This document shows positions 11,275 through 22,489 of a stretch of DNA of 64,000 bases, in pieces (the first letter of the stretch is position 1; every line of letters begins with the position of its first letter). The notes under the pieces were generated by a model that saw only the letters and a list, made by a program, of their open reading frames with translations, was not told the origin of the DNA and made no database searches. The stretch is from Molanna angustata (lineage: Eukaryota; Arthropoda; Insecta; Trichoptera; Molannidae). The stretch is from contig OY754977.1 in the NCBI GenBank assembly GCA_963576475.1, positions 33,189,672 to 33,253,671 on the forward strand, given 5' to 3'. A program made the translations under genes and the position numbers.

Positions 11275-11904
11275 GCTATTTATCTCTTTTCTGCCGTTTA
11301 TAATGTTTTTTGCTATAACAACACAAACATATGTAACCAACTTCACACTGACAGCTCGATATCACGATTTTTTTGAAATTCCACCGAATTTTCGGCATCT
11401 CGTATGGATCGCTGAATACTCTGTTTGGTATTTGATTTGAGAAAATTATCAAATACATATTCAAGGATGCCGATAAAATCATCATCCACCGAAAAAAACA
11501 CGTATTTTAGTATTAAACCACTCGTAAGGTTCCTCGCTATCAACCTTACTTTTTGACAATTCGCAAATGTTAGTTTACGCCGATGCGCATGCGCTAAGTA
11601 TTTATATATGTCTGCGCAATGCAATTCTCATAGAAAAACATCGTAGCATCCTCCATTTAGGAAGCCACGTGATCTTCTAACATAAGTGAGTGACGGTGCA
11701 ATGATAACATGGTTAGTGTTTAGAATTTAGTTTTTAGGTAGGACTCTGCATTTGGACCATATGGATTGCACACTGAAAAAAAATTGTGACCACCTAACTG
11801 GCTACCTGCGTTTTAGCCAAACCTTTGTTATCAGTAATAAAAGTTAATCCATTTATGACTAGACTGTTTGGTTAAGCGCACAAAATATATTTTTTTTATT
11901 AAAA
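11275..11904. other. Spacer, nothing recognised
   Basis: Three overlapping minus-strand open frames (11125-11624) show no known domain. No gene is called. Confidence 0.45.
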
Positions 11905-12040
11905 AAATGAATATGTCCTTGTTAAACAAGTACATAGACATCTTCCTACGTTCCCTAAAATAAGCAAATAAATGCTTGTGCTATAGGTGAACGAAATCGG
12001 TCGAGGCAGGATTCGAACTCGCGATCCCAGCTCAATAATT
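11905..12040 (-). mobile_element. SINE A, copy 1 (tRNA head truncated)
   Basis: TGTCCTTGTTAAACAAGTAC, GCTTGTGCTATAGGTGAACG, AAATCGGTCGAGGCAGGATT and CGAACTCGCGATCC match the other SINE A copies. The homology stops in the anticodon arm, so the tRNA-like head is incomplete. Confidence 0.75.
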
Positions 12041-12325
12041 TAGTAGTACAAAACGAATTATTTTGTAGTCACTAGAGTTCGGTTAATTTTAACATGTTTT
12101 TTTTTCAGTGCCGTAAGTGACAGTAAAAAAGAAAATGAATTTTACTTGAATTTTAAAGTTATGAAGCATTCTATTATATAAATCATTTCTCAAACCGGAA
12201 TATCAAACTGAAGGCATATTGGGTTTATCAAAGTACCTACTTGACGTTATTTGAACGCAAATCTCAGATATTGGTGCAAGTTTAACGTCAAACAAATTTC
12301 ATACCCTCAATATATAGCTACCTAC

Positions 12326-13338
12326 TTAAGGGGGCGACTGCTGCCAACGTACATATTTTTTTCAATTTGATATTGCATCATTACTACAAAACGAATCATT
12401 TTGAAAAAATAACTTAGTTTGAACATTAATAAAGAAAAATATACTATAACTTTTTGATTTTGTTTTGTTTTATATTCTTGTAGAAAATTAATAAGCAAAC
12501 CTTGATTTTTCACATTTATCTTATTTTCTAAAAAACTATTGGGTATAGAGCAATATTTTTTTTTAATTTAAAGAAGAACGAAATATCTAGAAAAATATGT
12601 TGAAGTGTTTCATTATTGCATCAGGTTAAGTAAATAAACCAAAAAAACTTTTATTTTGCAATGGCGCTGAATGGCAAATAAATGTTTTTTGGGTTTCTTT
12701 ACTAAACCTGAAGTATTAATGCAACGTCACAACATATTTTTCCAGATATTTTTGTCTTCCTTAATTAAAAAAAAATATATACCTATTGTTCTACGCCTTA
12801 CAGAATATTAAAAATATAACATAAACGTTGAAAATCGGGGTATGCCTGTATTTTTCTACACGAATTTATACAGAACATTACCAAAAAGTTAAGGTATATT
12901 TTTCTTTATTAATACCCAAACTATCTAAACTATTTTTTAGAACGATTTGATTAGACATAATTATAGTACGTTTTTTCTTTGGTTTGTCAGGGTAATTAAA
13001 AATTAATACAAATTGTCAGGGTAAGCCAATATTAAACTCAAGTATGGACTATGTCATTTAAAATGAATATAAAGCTATTCCGACACAAGCACTGCTTAGT
13101 GGAATAGTTATTATCCACTGGATGATGGTACTGATAAATTGTTTTAATGTTGTAAGAACTGATTCTGTTGATGTTAAAAATAAGTGTCCTCTTGGAGCAT
13201 TTTGTCAGTGCCAACATATTGTACATTGTCTAATATGTTACGTAATTTATTGTTATTTTTGTATTGTTTATGTGGATTTAAATAAATAAATAAATATGTA
13301 ATTAAAAAGCAGTACTTTGACAGCAGTATCCCCCTTAA
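12326..13338. mobile_element. 1-kb palindromic (foldback) DNA element with TTAA ends
   Basis: TTAA GGGGGCGACTGCTGCCAA at the left end mirrors TTGACAGCAGTATCCCCC TTAA at the right. Inside, the two arms are inverted copies of each other about a centre at roughly 12665. For example CATCAGGTTAAGTAAATAAA (left) mirrors TTTACTAAACCTGAAG (right), and the AGAAAAATATACT and TTTTTGATTTTG blocks also have mirror partners. The right arm carries an extra segment at about 13000-13310. TTAA on both sides fits piggyBac-type TTAA duplications, but TA with an A-starting repeat (Tc1/mariner type) fits equally well. No transposase is encoded. A truncated second copy is at 26651-27185. Confidence 0.75.
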
Positions 13339-13660
13339 TATAACATCGAGCAGACGAAATGCATTAAGCCACTTTAAGTTATAAGTATAATTAAAAGCTA
13401 TATATTAATGTCACATCAGCGATAATAAAGTGTGAGGATATTTGGATTACGTACATATAATTATCTTCCTCATTCTGGATCTGCTCGATGCTACTGTATA
13501 CTGCTCCTACCATTTCACATTTTCTATCATTTTTCTAATCAATAATCATGCATGTACCTACACATTATAGTTGTGTATATACTTAAAAATATAAAAACAA
13601 ACACTATAATAACAACAATAATTTATGTATCTGTTCCAATTTTACATATTTGTCTTAAAT
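13339..13660. other. Spacer, nothing recognised
   Basis: AT-rich, no gene recognised. Confidence 0.5.
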
Positions 13661-13930
13661 TCTCGTTTATTTATAATAAATTGTTTTATCTATTCATTTA
13701 ATATGTCTTATGTATACTATATTTATTCTAATTTAATTCATCTAAATTCTCGTTTATTGCCTTTTCGTTAATTGTTTTATCTATTCATTTAATATGTCTT
13801 ATGTATAATATATTTAATCTAATTTAATTCATCTAAATTCTCGTTTATTGCCTTTTCGTTAATTGTTTTATCTATTCATTTAATATGTTTTATGTATACT
13901 ATATTTATTCTAATTAAATTCATCTATTGC
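13661..13930. repeat. Three-copy tandem repeat, about 91 bp
   Basis: TCTCGTTTATT opens three units (about 13661, 13747, 13838). Each contains TTGTTTTATCTATTCATTTA and ATTCATCTAAATTCTCG-like ends. Copies 2 and 3 share the insert GCCTTTTCGTTAA that copy 1 lacks. Confidence 0.8.
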
Positions 13931-14046
13931 CGTTTTCTTCCACTTTCCTACTATCCGCCATATTATTCAGCTTTCGTATGCCTATTGCCATATTATTCTC
14001 CGTTTTTTATACATTACTTTTCAGGCAACTAACAGATACTATAAAA

Positions 14047-14222
14047 AATATTAATTCAACACGCACCCAAAAACAAGTTGCCACATTCTGAAGACTTTCA
14101 ATATTAATCGTCTCACAGTTCCAGACTGAAAACACAATCAAAAACTTTGTTCCTACCGGGAATCGAACCCGAGACCTTTGGATTAGCAGTCTTCAACCTT
14201 AACAACAGAGCCATGAAGGCCG
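14047..14222 (-). mobile_element. SINE B, copy 1
   Basis: Minus strand: a tRNA-like head, CCTTCATGGCTCTGTTGTTA then AGGTCTCGGGTTCGATTCCC. The last block is a pol III B-box (GGTTCGATTCC). Downstream is a body with ACAAGTTGCCACATTCTGAA on the plus strand. The body is shared with 62795-62965 and the head with 39652-39715. Confidence 0.75.
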
Positions 14223-14265
14223 ACAAACGTATGTGTATTGCTACTGCGTCTATTCCCATACATTT

Positions 14266-14375
14266 AGTTCGTCTATTGCCATATTATTCCCCTTTCGTTC
14301 GTCTATTGCCATATTATTCCCCTTTCGTTCGTCTATTGCCATATTATTTCCCTTTCGTTCGTCTATTGCAATATT
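14266..14375. repeat. Minisatellite, unit about 29 bp
   Basis: CGTCTATTGCCATATTATTC plus CCCTTTCGTT is repeated about four times. Isolated degenerate units (GTTTATTGTCATATATTATT) follow the SINE at about 14600, so the SINE probably landed inside the array. Confidence 0.8.
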
Positions 14376-14379
14376 ATTA

Positions 14380-14594
14380 CCGCCGTGGTACAGTTGGTAA
14401 GTCGTTCGGTTTCTGTGCGGGCGTCCTGGGTTCGATTCCCAGCAGAGGAGAAATTTATTTAAATTCATTTCTCATGCAAATATTGCTTTTCTGGGCTGGA
14501 AACACTGGCTAGTTGGAAGAAATTGCCATTCGGCAAGAAACTCGCCACTTCCGCAGGGTGCAAGGAAGTGTTCATTATTATTATTATTATTCCC
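14380..14594 (+). mobile_element. SINE C, full-length copy with (ATT)n tail
   Basis: The tRNA-like head runs from GCCGTGGTACAGTTGGTAAG (A-box region) to CCTGGGTTCGATTCCCAGCA (B-box GGTTCGATTCC inside a T-arm stem). The body is CTGGGCTGGAAACACTGGCT, GTTGGAAGAAATTGCCATTC, GGCAAGAAACTCGCCACTTC, and the tail is (ATT)n at 14576-14591. The body core matches the 3' UTR of LINE D, which suggests SINE C may use the LINE D machinery. Confidence 0.8.
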
Positions 14595-14761
14595 CTTCGT
14601 TCGTTTATTGTCATATATTATTGTCCTTTCATACGTCTATTACCACTGCGTCTAATCCCATACTTTTCAACTATTGCCATAAATAAAAACATATACCTAC
14701 CACTGTTAATTATTTATGTGAAACAATTGATAAATAAATTTATTCACTTATTTATTTTAGC

Positions 14762-15030
14762 TGTGAGGCACCGGCTTAGAATAGTGCTTCCATTCTTTTA
14801 AATCATTGTTTTCGAGTGTCCCGTAAAATACAACAGGCAACAATAACATCTCACATAGTTCAGCAATGAGGTTCACCACCCATTCTGAATGTAGTGCCTT
14901 TTTTGGTGAAACGAGACTGGTGTGTCGGTATACATAGATGTGTTGCTCTCCCTTTTATAAGGCAATGCACACCCGCACACCTTTCGCTGGGTACCCCACA
15001 TTGTGGGATATGCCGTGACGGTATGAATGA
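14762..15030 (+). repeat. Dispersed repeat C, copy
   Basis: GCACCGGCTTAGAATAGTGC, AATACAACAGGCAACAATAA, CATAGTTCAGCAATGAGGTT, CCTTTTATAAGGCAATGCAC, CCCCACATTGTGGGATATGC and GACGGTATGAATGAAT occur in order, as at 36780-37075. No coding content. Confidence 0.75.
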
Positions 15031-15118
15031 ATTTTATTTTAAATAATTTATGTACTTATCCTTGTGTCATAAAATTAATATATTCCTTAATATTTATATA
15101 AAGTATGATGGAAAGTGT

Positions 15119-15141
15119 GGTGTGTGTGTGTGTGTGTGTGT
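15119..15141. repeat. (GT)n microsatellite
   Basis: About eleven GT dinucleotides, directly abutting TACCCCGCTCGGTGGCTATA. It probably grew from the simple-repeat tail of the element at its right. Confidence 0.85.
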
Positions 15142-15405
15142 ACCCCGCTCGGTGGCTATACCGTCAGAAGATAATATTTTCCTTGGACATATTATCTTAG
15201 CGTTATATCCAGCAGATGGAAATTGCAGTGTCAGGTTGTCATTCTTGTCACACAGATTGGGATGCTGTTTTAAGTGGCAGTAAACCTCGGGTCGAATCAT
15301 AATTATTTATTAAAAATAAAAAAACCGCATCGAATATTTCCATTCACAATGCGATTTATAGTCCTTGACGTGTGCAATTAAGAATTGAACACGGAAGTGG
15401 CACGA
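15142..15405 (-). repeat. Possible retroelement 3' end, unclassified
   Basis: The minus strand stays open for 68 codons, including NLCDKNDNLTLQFPSAGYNA and ICPRKILSSDGIATERG, and then runs into (CA)n. A tail of dinucleotides after a conserved-looking block resembles a transposon 3' end. No second copy was seen in this window. Confidence 0.35.
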
Positions 15406-15407
15406 AA

Positions 15408-15995
15408 GTATAATAAATACACTATAAATACATTTAATGACCAATAAATACAGTAGAAATACATTTAATAACCAATAAATACACTAGAAATACATTTAAT
15501 AACCAATAAATACACTAGAAATACATTTAATGACCAATAAATACACTATAAATACATTTAATGACCAATAAATACACTAGAAATACATTTAATAACCAAT
15601 AAATACACTAAAAATACATTTAATGACCAATAAATACACTAGAAATACATTTAATAACCAATAAATACACTAGAAATACATTTAATGACCAATAAATACA
15701 CTAGAAATACCTACATTTAATGACCAATAAATACACTAGAAATACATTTAATGACCAATAAATACACTAGAAATACATTTCATGATTAATAAATACAGTA
15801 GTAGGAAGATGTAGATGTCCTTGTTAAACAAGTAGGTACATATCATAAGGTGAACGAAATCGGTCGAGGCAGGATTCGAACTCGCGACCCCTGGATTACT
15901 AACCCAATGCGCTAATCGCTCTGCCATCGACCCATCCTAATATACATATACATTTAATGACCAATAAATACACTAGAAATACATTTAATTACAAA
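15408..15995. repeat. 31-bp minisatellite interrupted by a SINE
   Basis: The unit is AATAAATACACTAGAAATAC ATTTAATGACC, about twelve copies at 15408-15790. TGACC and AACC unit ends alternate irregularly. About 1.5 further units lie at 15945-15995, beyond the SINE A insertion, so the SINE split the array. Confidence 0.9.
15806..15937 (-). mobile_element. SINE A, copy 2, inside the minisatellite
   Basis: On the minus strand: a tRNA-like head TGGCAGAGCGATTAGCGCAT, B-box-like GAGTTCGAATCC, then the family body CGATTTCGTTCACC and CTTGTTTAACAAGGACAT. The middle of the body (the GCACAAGCATT block of copy 3) is deleted here. Confidence 0.85.
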
Positions 15996-16877
15996 TAAAA
16001 TATAAATAATAGGTATTCAAACACAAATAAAAAATGATATACCTACTATTATGAAGAAAAATAATATCAAAATGACATTAAAGGAAACTATTATAACTTT
16101 CAGTAACGATTCGTAAAAATAACAAAAAAAATGAAAAACCTCAATAAGGTTCGATCGTATATGTAAAACGTATCTGTGGAAAAATACTACTGTTTTTTTA
16201 TATTGTATTTGTTAATTTTAAAATGGATTTCTACTCTGTTGACAAAACAACTCATTAGAAATTTCGAGAAAGACCAAGTTGACCATGACTCACTCATTTT
16301 TAAACTGTAATTTTGAATTTTGTGAAATACCTACCTGGAAAATTCTTCTTAAAATAACTTACCGCCAAAATCCACTAATCGATTATCTTCGGATATCAGA
16401 ATCAAATAAATATTTTGCCGATTCAGAAGTACGAAATTCAGTAAAAATATAAAGGGTTTCGAGATGATTGTGTTATTTTGATTAGCGTGATAATCTCCTT
16501 ATGTAGTTTGAAAGCTTTCGACTGGTTTGTCGAGGAGAGACGTCAAGCTGTCACAGTCTGTAAGCTTCACTTCGAGAGTTTTATTGCTTTTTAAGCTCAT
16601 TCATATTATATCTTCGGCTTCATTGCGAACAGTGACACCAGAAGGTTATAAACTGGTTTCATTCAACATATTTTGTCAATGATTTCTTCTCAATCAACGA
16701 TTTTTAATACATACGTGTCGCATTCAATTAATTAAATTTTTGACATATTCGGATAAACAAATGGTTTTGACTTAGACAGTCTTTTTCAAAAATATTTATT
16801 TTTTTATTTATTTAATTATTTATTTAATTGTAAATAAATTTAAAATTTACTTTATAAGTTTAAAGTTGAATTACTAC
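15996..16877. other. Spacer, nothing recognised
   Basis: AT-rich, no gene recognised. Confidence 0.5.
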
Positions 16878-17000
16878 TAATTCATTTCTCACGCAATTCT
16901 CGCTTCTCTGGGCTGGAAACACTGGTTACTTGGAAGAAATTGCCATTTGGCGATAACTCGCTACTTGAGCAGGGTGATAGTAAGTGTTTATTATTTTCTG
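16878..17000 (+). mobile_element. SINE C, body-only copy
   Basis: ATTCATTTCTCACGCAATTC, CTGGGCTGGAAACACTGGTT, TTGGAAGAAATTGCCATTTG and GCAGGGTGATAGTAAGTGTT match 14466-14585. The tRNA-like head is absent, so this is a 5'-truncated copy. Confidence 0.75.
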
Positions 17001-17719
17001 TGGTAATTTTTTGCAAAGCTAACGATGAAAAGACAAATCAAATCCTCATTACGTATTCGAAACTATTTGTTACTATATCTGACATCTGTTGCCAAGTAGG
17101 TAGGTACCAAGTATAGGTAGTCATTGCTAGTAGATGGGTTATATCAATAAGTTAAGTCCAGTTAGATTGTCCATAGGTACTGTGAGCATCATACATCATA
17201 ATATTGTGGTTAACTCTTGGGAAATGGTAAATTTTACCTTTACGTTAAGCTAACGTTTTAGGATACCTACAATAATATGTATCTATAGGTTCTGAATCTT
17301 GTGATACCTTGATATTAATAGCGTTACAGTTAAATATGTAATCAGATGATATCAACAAACAAGTATATAATATAAAATTAACTGCTTCATACTTAATTGA
17401 GTAGGCAGTTCCTGTGACAGTTGGTACATTACCAACAAGTTTATATTCCCATATCAAAGCAAATGAGTAATTGATCATTATTTGTAAAGTAGATTATTAT
17501 ATCATATCCTAGTAAGTAACTTATGAGAGTTACAAACTTATTAACAGACAATTATTGAAGGAACTCCATAGCAAATTACTAAAAAAATGTTTTCATGAAC
17601 TAATCGTTTTTAGATTCATTCTTATATTTAAGACACTTCGTCTAATGGGTGACCATCTTTAGAATTACAAAAGTTTATTTTTCACGTAGACTTAATTCCA
17701 ATTTATGTCAAAATCTATT
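17001..17719. other. Spacer, nothing recognised
   Basis: No gene. The minus open frame 17245-17478 lacks any known domain. Confidence 0.5.
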
Positions 17720-18260
17720 TTTATATAATAGTGTAGTGGTAGGTGCATAAAATTTATAAAAAAAAAACTAATAGAAAGATAAAAACGAAACATTATTTAA
17801 TGTGAAATCACAGCAACAAAGAAAGTAGGGATATAGAGGTTGTGGGATGTGAGAGAGGATAAGGAAGAAGTGTCAATTAAGAGTTATTAGAGTATAACAG
17901 CTTTAGCCTTTTTTCAAGAAGTTTAATTGATTGCGATGAGACGTCGTAATATCATCACCTAAAGTTTTCCATTGTATTGCTGATTGTACTTCTGAGAAAT
18001 TCGGTAGACTGAATGGGAATAGCTAGTGTGGTACGATCAGCAGATCGAAGAGGCAGACCGTAATTTAACAAAAAAATAACATTTTTCTTTAGATGTTGTA
18101 GTGAATAAGTGTTATTAATTATAATGTAAATACATTAGTGAAAGTAAATGAATGTTACGACGTTGATGTATCTTATACCAGCGAAGAAGATTTCGGTAAG
18201 TGGAAACATGATCATATTTTCTAAGATTGTAAATTAACTGTATACATATATTTTTCAATC
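17720..18260 (-). pseudogene. LINE D 3' region, degraded
   Basis: In minus-strand sense it matches 49580-50040 block by block: CGATCAGCAGATCGAAGAGG, GAGACGTCGTAATATCATCA, GAGGTTGTGGGATGTGAGAG, GTCAATTAAGAGTTATTAGA (plus-strand readings). The family encodes the tail of a jockey/CR1-like polymerase; this copy has several stops and indels. Confidence 0.7.
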
Positions 18261-18533
18261 ATTCAAGTTTAATAAGTAGGTCTTCGTTAAAATCCAGATA
18301 ACAAACGTCAGGTTAATCAAGCAATGGGAGATGTAAGGACTGTACAAGCGTGATTTTGGAATGTGTCGAAAGATTTCTTTTTAGTCTGCTGAGAGAGTGT
18401 ATTGGTACTAAAAACAGAATTTACTGCCATGAGAAATTTGTTCATGCCATGAAAGATCTTCGTCGAAAAAGATACCAAGATTTTTTAAAGACTTTGAAGT
18501 AAGAGATGTTAATCAATAGAGATAGGCCTGAGA

Positions 18534-18700
18534 TTTGAATTTTTAAGCCACGATATTATTTTACGCCCCATGCTTTATCTTTTCTCTATGACTACAAGTT
18601 GTGGAAGATCATATCATCTCGGAATAGGTGGCCAAAATATGCACATTTGCGTCTCTTGACAGTGGCTAGCAACTCTTCATCTCTTTTTGATATAAACATA
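18534..18700 (-). pseudogene. RTE-like LINE tail, fragment
   Basis: The plus-strand text TTTTTAAGCCACGATATTAT, GGTGGCCAAAATATGCACAT and TTGCGTCTCTTGACAGTGGC matches 43955-44110. The minus strand there encodes the 'TVKRRKAAYFGHIFR ... GKIEG' block. Confidence 0.65.
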
Positions 18701-19286
18701 TTTTTTTCATCTTGTTTATACAGGACAACATTCAATGGTCGTTCGAAACAGTCGTTCAATGGAAACTATAATTATTTATTTATGTATTTAAGATTTATCT
18801 TGTTTATAAATGGAAAAGTTGTTTTTCCTTCACTGTCATCCGTGGTGAGTAATAACAACCATTCGCAGAACTCACGAATACATGAAATACCTACATGTCC
18901 TACATATTAAAAAAAGAATCCCATGAAATCTAAACCCTTGAAGACGATGTACTTACAGTGTCAAAGAGAGCTGGTCGGAGTATCGTTACATTCTGTGATT
19001 AAGAAAATTCATTAATCCGTCCTGCTAGAGGCAATAAAAACAAAAATTACAGCAATGTAAAAAGAATTAGGCCTTATTTGTTTGCGATATATGTTTATTT
19101 TTTTTTAATATAAATATTAGGTAACCCATAATATCATAAATCTTTTTTTTCTATTTAATTTAAATGAAATTTACAGCTTTAAGTCGTTTTAAAAATAATA
19201 TAAAATTTCATTGATTCATAGCGCCAATTACAAAGTTCTTATTTAGTTTTATGAATATTTTGAGTTAATAAGAAATTTTTTTTTAA
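18701..19286. other. Spacer, nothing recognised
   Basis: AT-rich, no gene recognised. Confidence 0.5.
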
Positions 19287-19462
19287 ACAATATGTCCTTG
19301 AATATGTCCTTGTTTATAACAAGTACATATACATCCTCATATATTCCCTAAACTAAGCATTAATGCTTGTGCAATAGGTGAACGAAATCGGTCGTGGCAG
19401 GAATCGAACTCGCGACCACTGGATTACTAACCCAGCGCGCTAACCGCTCTGCCATCACCCAT
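19287..19462 (-). mobile_element. SINE A, copy 3, near full length
   Basis: The minus strand begins with a tRNA-like head: GATGGCAGAGCGGTTAGCGC (A-box-like), an anticodon-arm stem CTGGG/TCCAG closing the loop TTAGTAA (anticodon AGT, Thr type), and GCGAGTTCGATTCCTGCC (B-box). The body holds GCACAAGCATTAATGC and ends at the TGTCCTTG repeat. The head resembles a tRNA-Thr gene but lacks a normal acceptor stem, so no functional tRNA is called. Confidence 0.85.
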
Positions 19463-20794
19463 CTGCACCACCCATATTGCACCTAGATATCATAGCAGGA
19501 GGGTTTATGATATAGGGAAGGGTCCAGGAGGGCAAAATGAGGAGGAGAGTTGAAGGATTTGCTCCTATTTGGGGAAACAAGTTGTCGGACAATCGATAGA
19601 CCTGTCCCAGCGCAGGCACACACAGAATACACACAGAACATTTTCTATATTTATAGAGACTGATGTACTCTATGAGTTTTTTTCTATATAAGTGAATTGA
19701 TTTTGTTTTGATGTAATATGTTATAGCAGTTTTTGTATCGTGGAAGACGTGACAGTGGACGGTGAGTGCGGTTTTGCGGAAAACGGTCGGTGTTCGTTGG
19801 TTTGTATGCGTGCAAACATGTGCTTCACTGATGAGCGTTGGCTTTCTGTTGCGAAATCTGAGACCTGTTAACTGTTCACCCAGAATGTTCTTATTAGTAA
19901 TGAAATAAGACAATGACTATGCTTCTCACTCGAACACGAGATCCGATCTCAACTGAGAGATGAATAGATCTCTATATTATGTATTTTAGTTTTTAGTTTT
20001 AAGATGCTTAATATTTATCTATATATTTTTATTATTATAAATTAATTTTATAAGAATATAATTAATTTTTATATTAAAAAATCTTAGCACTAAGAAGAAT
20101 TGAAAAAAACAGAAAAAAACTGGAATTTTATTTGAAAGATCTGAGTTAATGAGATTTTTCGATTTGCAGCACAATCATTGGGTGCGTTCAATTTTATTTT
20201 GCGATGATTATTCCAACAAAAAATTGGACGAGCTTTGTAAATATTCAAATAACTAAAATTGTACGATATATTTTCTGTGTACCCATTCCAGTACGCCATC
20301 TTGAAGTATATTTTCCATATTGCACTGGCGCCTTAGGGGTTCTGGCATTAATCATAACACAACACTTCAATGGTTGACGGTATGTAGGTCTTTTATAACA
20401 TTATATTATGGGAAGGCACAAAGAATTGTTGGTATATTATCGGTATTGTTCTTCCTGATATGAAAGGTTGGTTGATGCTCCACCGTCGTTCACGAATGTC
20501 AGACCAAATTATTCCGCTTTAACCAAAGGTCGCTCTTAGCTAAATGTACATATAAAATATACCTACATACTTATGACGATTTCTTCGTCCAACACTCCTC
20601 TTCTGCATATGGGGACTAATCGGCCTCTTGCGAAACTCTGAAAGAATATAAAAGAACCTTGTAGACACTGTAAGGCTGAGTTTTTTGAAATAATTCCTAT
20701 CAAACGACACAATGACATGACACAAATCGTGGATCTCGATTCAAGTTTAGCTTAATCAAAAACTTTTCTTTTCTTTCTTATCTTCTTACCTAAC
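19463..20794. other. Spacer with a repeat H fragment
   Basis: The 152-codon minus frame at 19455-19913 starts in unrelated DNA and ends inside the SINE; no domain was recognised, so it is not called as a gene. About 20600-20640 has CTCTGCATATGGGGACTAAT, a repeat H block. Confidence 0.5.
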
Positions 20795-21505
20795 AGCAGC
20801 TCTATCGACCTGCTTGGAGTATCTATAACGAACCAATTACACTACAAGGGCTCCATCGAAGCTAAGGTGAAACTCGCCTCCAAAAAATTGAGCGTACTAT
20901 AATAGAGCGCGTAGATATTTTACTAAGACCCAGATCTGTATACTCTACAAAGCGCAAATACGTCCAATTATTGAATATGGCAGTCACCTCTGCAGTGGCG
21001 CCCCCCAATACCTACTGAAAACCCTCGACGCTGTCCAAAGGCGTGCTATACGTCTGATTGATGATCCATCACTGACTGATTGATTGCAATCACTAGAACA
21101 CAGACGCAGAGACGGTATTTTAAGTTTATTCTATAGATACTACCACGGGAATTGCTCAGAAGAACTTGCATCTTTGGTCCCTCCTCCACCCACTCGCAAC
21201 AGAGTCACTCGCTTTACTCAATCGCAGCACCCATTCACATTGGACCTTCAACATATACGAACAAGTCGCTTCTCGAACTCCTTTATTAATACAGCAGCCC
21301 GACTGTGGAACGAACTTCCGAATTCTGTGTTTCCACCTTCAATAAACTCTTTTCTAGACTGCAAACCCCTCCCAACGCTACGTAGTGCGCTTCTTCTGAA
21401 GAGCAAAATGGACCCAAATCCTAATAGCTGGTGTCCCCTACGTAGACATGTTAAAAAAAAGATTATTTTGGCTGTGCGCCTTTGTATTTATTGTGGAAGT
21501 TAATT
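20795..21505 (+). pseudogene. LINE J polymerase C-terminal third
   Basis: The plus-strand translation runs LLGVSITNQLHYKGSIEAKV, a break with stops, then ILYKAQIRPIIEYGSHLCSG and APQYLLKTLDAVQRRAIRLI. After one stop it continues YRYYHGNCSEELASLVPPP, NTAARLWNELPNSVFPPS and NPNSWCPL, to a terminal stop near 21500. These are the thumb and C-terminal blocks of a jockey/CR1-like insect non-LTR reverse transcriptase. The palm with its Asp-Asp motif is not present (5' truncation). A (TG)n tract follows 40 bp downstream. Non-functional, moderately old. Confidence 0.85.
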
Positions 21506-21540
21506 ATATAATAATCTAAAGTAATAAAGCAATCAAAATG

Positions 21541-21543
21541 TTA

Positions 21544-21594
<51 letters not shown>

Positions 21595-21612
21595 TGTGTG
21601 TGTGTGTTTGTC
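21541..21612. repeat. (TG)n microsatellite
   Basis: About 70 bp of nearly pure TG dinucleotides, with a few interruptions. Confidence 0.95.
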
Positions 21613-22489
21613 TCACGCCTTCTGAAAAACCAAGAGCATCTAAAAATCTAATTTAAGTGCGAACATGTACCAGTATACCTGATGCAGTGTCACGCTAAAA
21701 AGAATGCGATAAAAATGCTGAATTTTAAAAATATTTAAATAATTATTTTTTTCATACAAAATTTTCCAAGTCATATCTGTCAAAAAAGTGTACATTTTGC
21801 ACGCAAATATCTGTTAGTTTAAAAGTTAGAAGTAGGTATTTACACAAAAAAAATATATTTTGAAGTATAACTTAGCGTTTAAGTGAAAAACATGGTGAAT
21901 ATTTGGTATAATTATAATGTTTAACTTATTTTTAAAGTTAGCCTTTTGTACATAAACGCCGCCATTTTAATATCTTTTCATACAATATTTCATTTTCCCA
22001 CCGAATGAATATGTTCTTGAAAATAATAAACCTTTGAAATAAATGTAATTATGAAATAATAAAATGAAACACAAGACATTACGGCAAGTTTTAAGACATA
22101 TATTGTAAAAATGTGTTATTTATTAGTAAAGATATAGGCATAATAAAATTGCATAATTTGTAAATAATATTTGATTTTTCTGACAATTTTCATTTTTATG
22201 GCATCGAACAAACCAATGTAGGTACCTACATATTCAAAAAATGTATCCGAACCATTCGATATTACTTACGTGTTCGAATCGTTTCCATGGCTACAGAAAG
22301 AATGTAATATTCAAATAAAATTTGTTAGGAATCGAATTTATTTAGAAGGTTGTTGTAGGTAGGTACCTACCTAATACTATTTACTTACAAATCAACAATA
22401 ATATACCTATACTGATTTCCTATAGGAAAATTATTTTATTTATTTATTTATCAACCGTTTGTCCGATTATAATGAAACTTTGGTGAATT
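21613..22489. other. AT-rich spacer
   Basis: No gene recognised. Contains two clusters of GTAGGTAC/GTACCTAC (22218-22230, 22355-22372). Confidence 0.5.

Noticed and set aside
14147..14512. 121-codon frame with repeated FVRLLPYYSP
   Set aside because: It runs through SINE B, a 29-bp minisatellite and the tRNA-like head of SINE C; the peptide repeat is the translated minisatellite.
19455..19913. 152-codon minus-strand open frame
   Set aside because: It ends inside SINE A, has no recognisable domain or splice context, and its composition is like the surrounding DNA.
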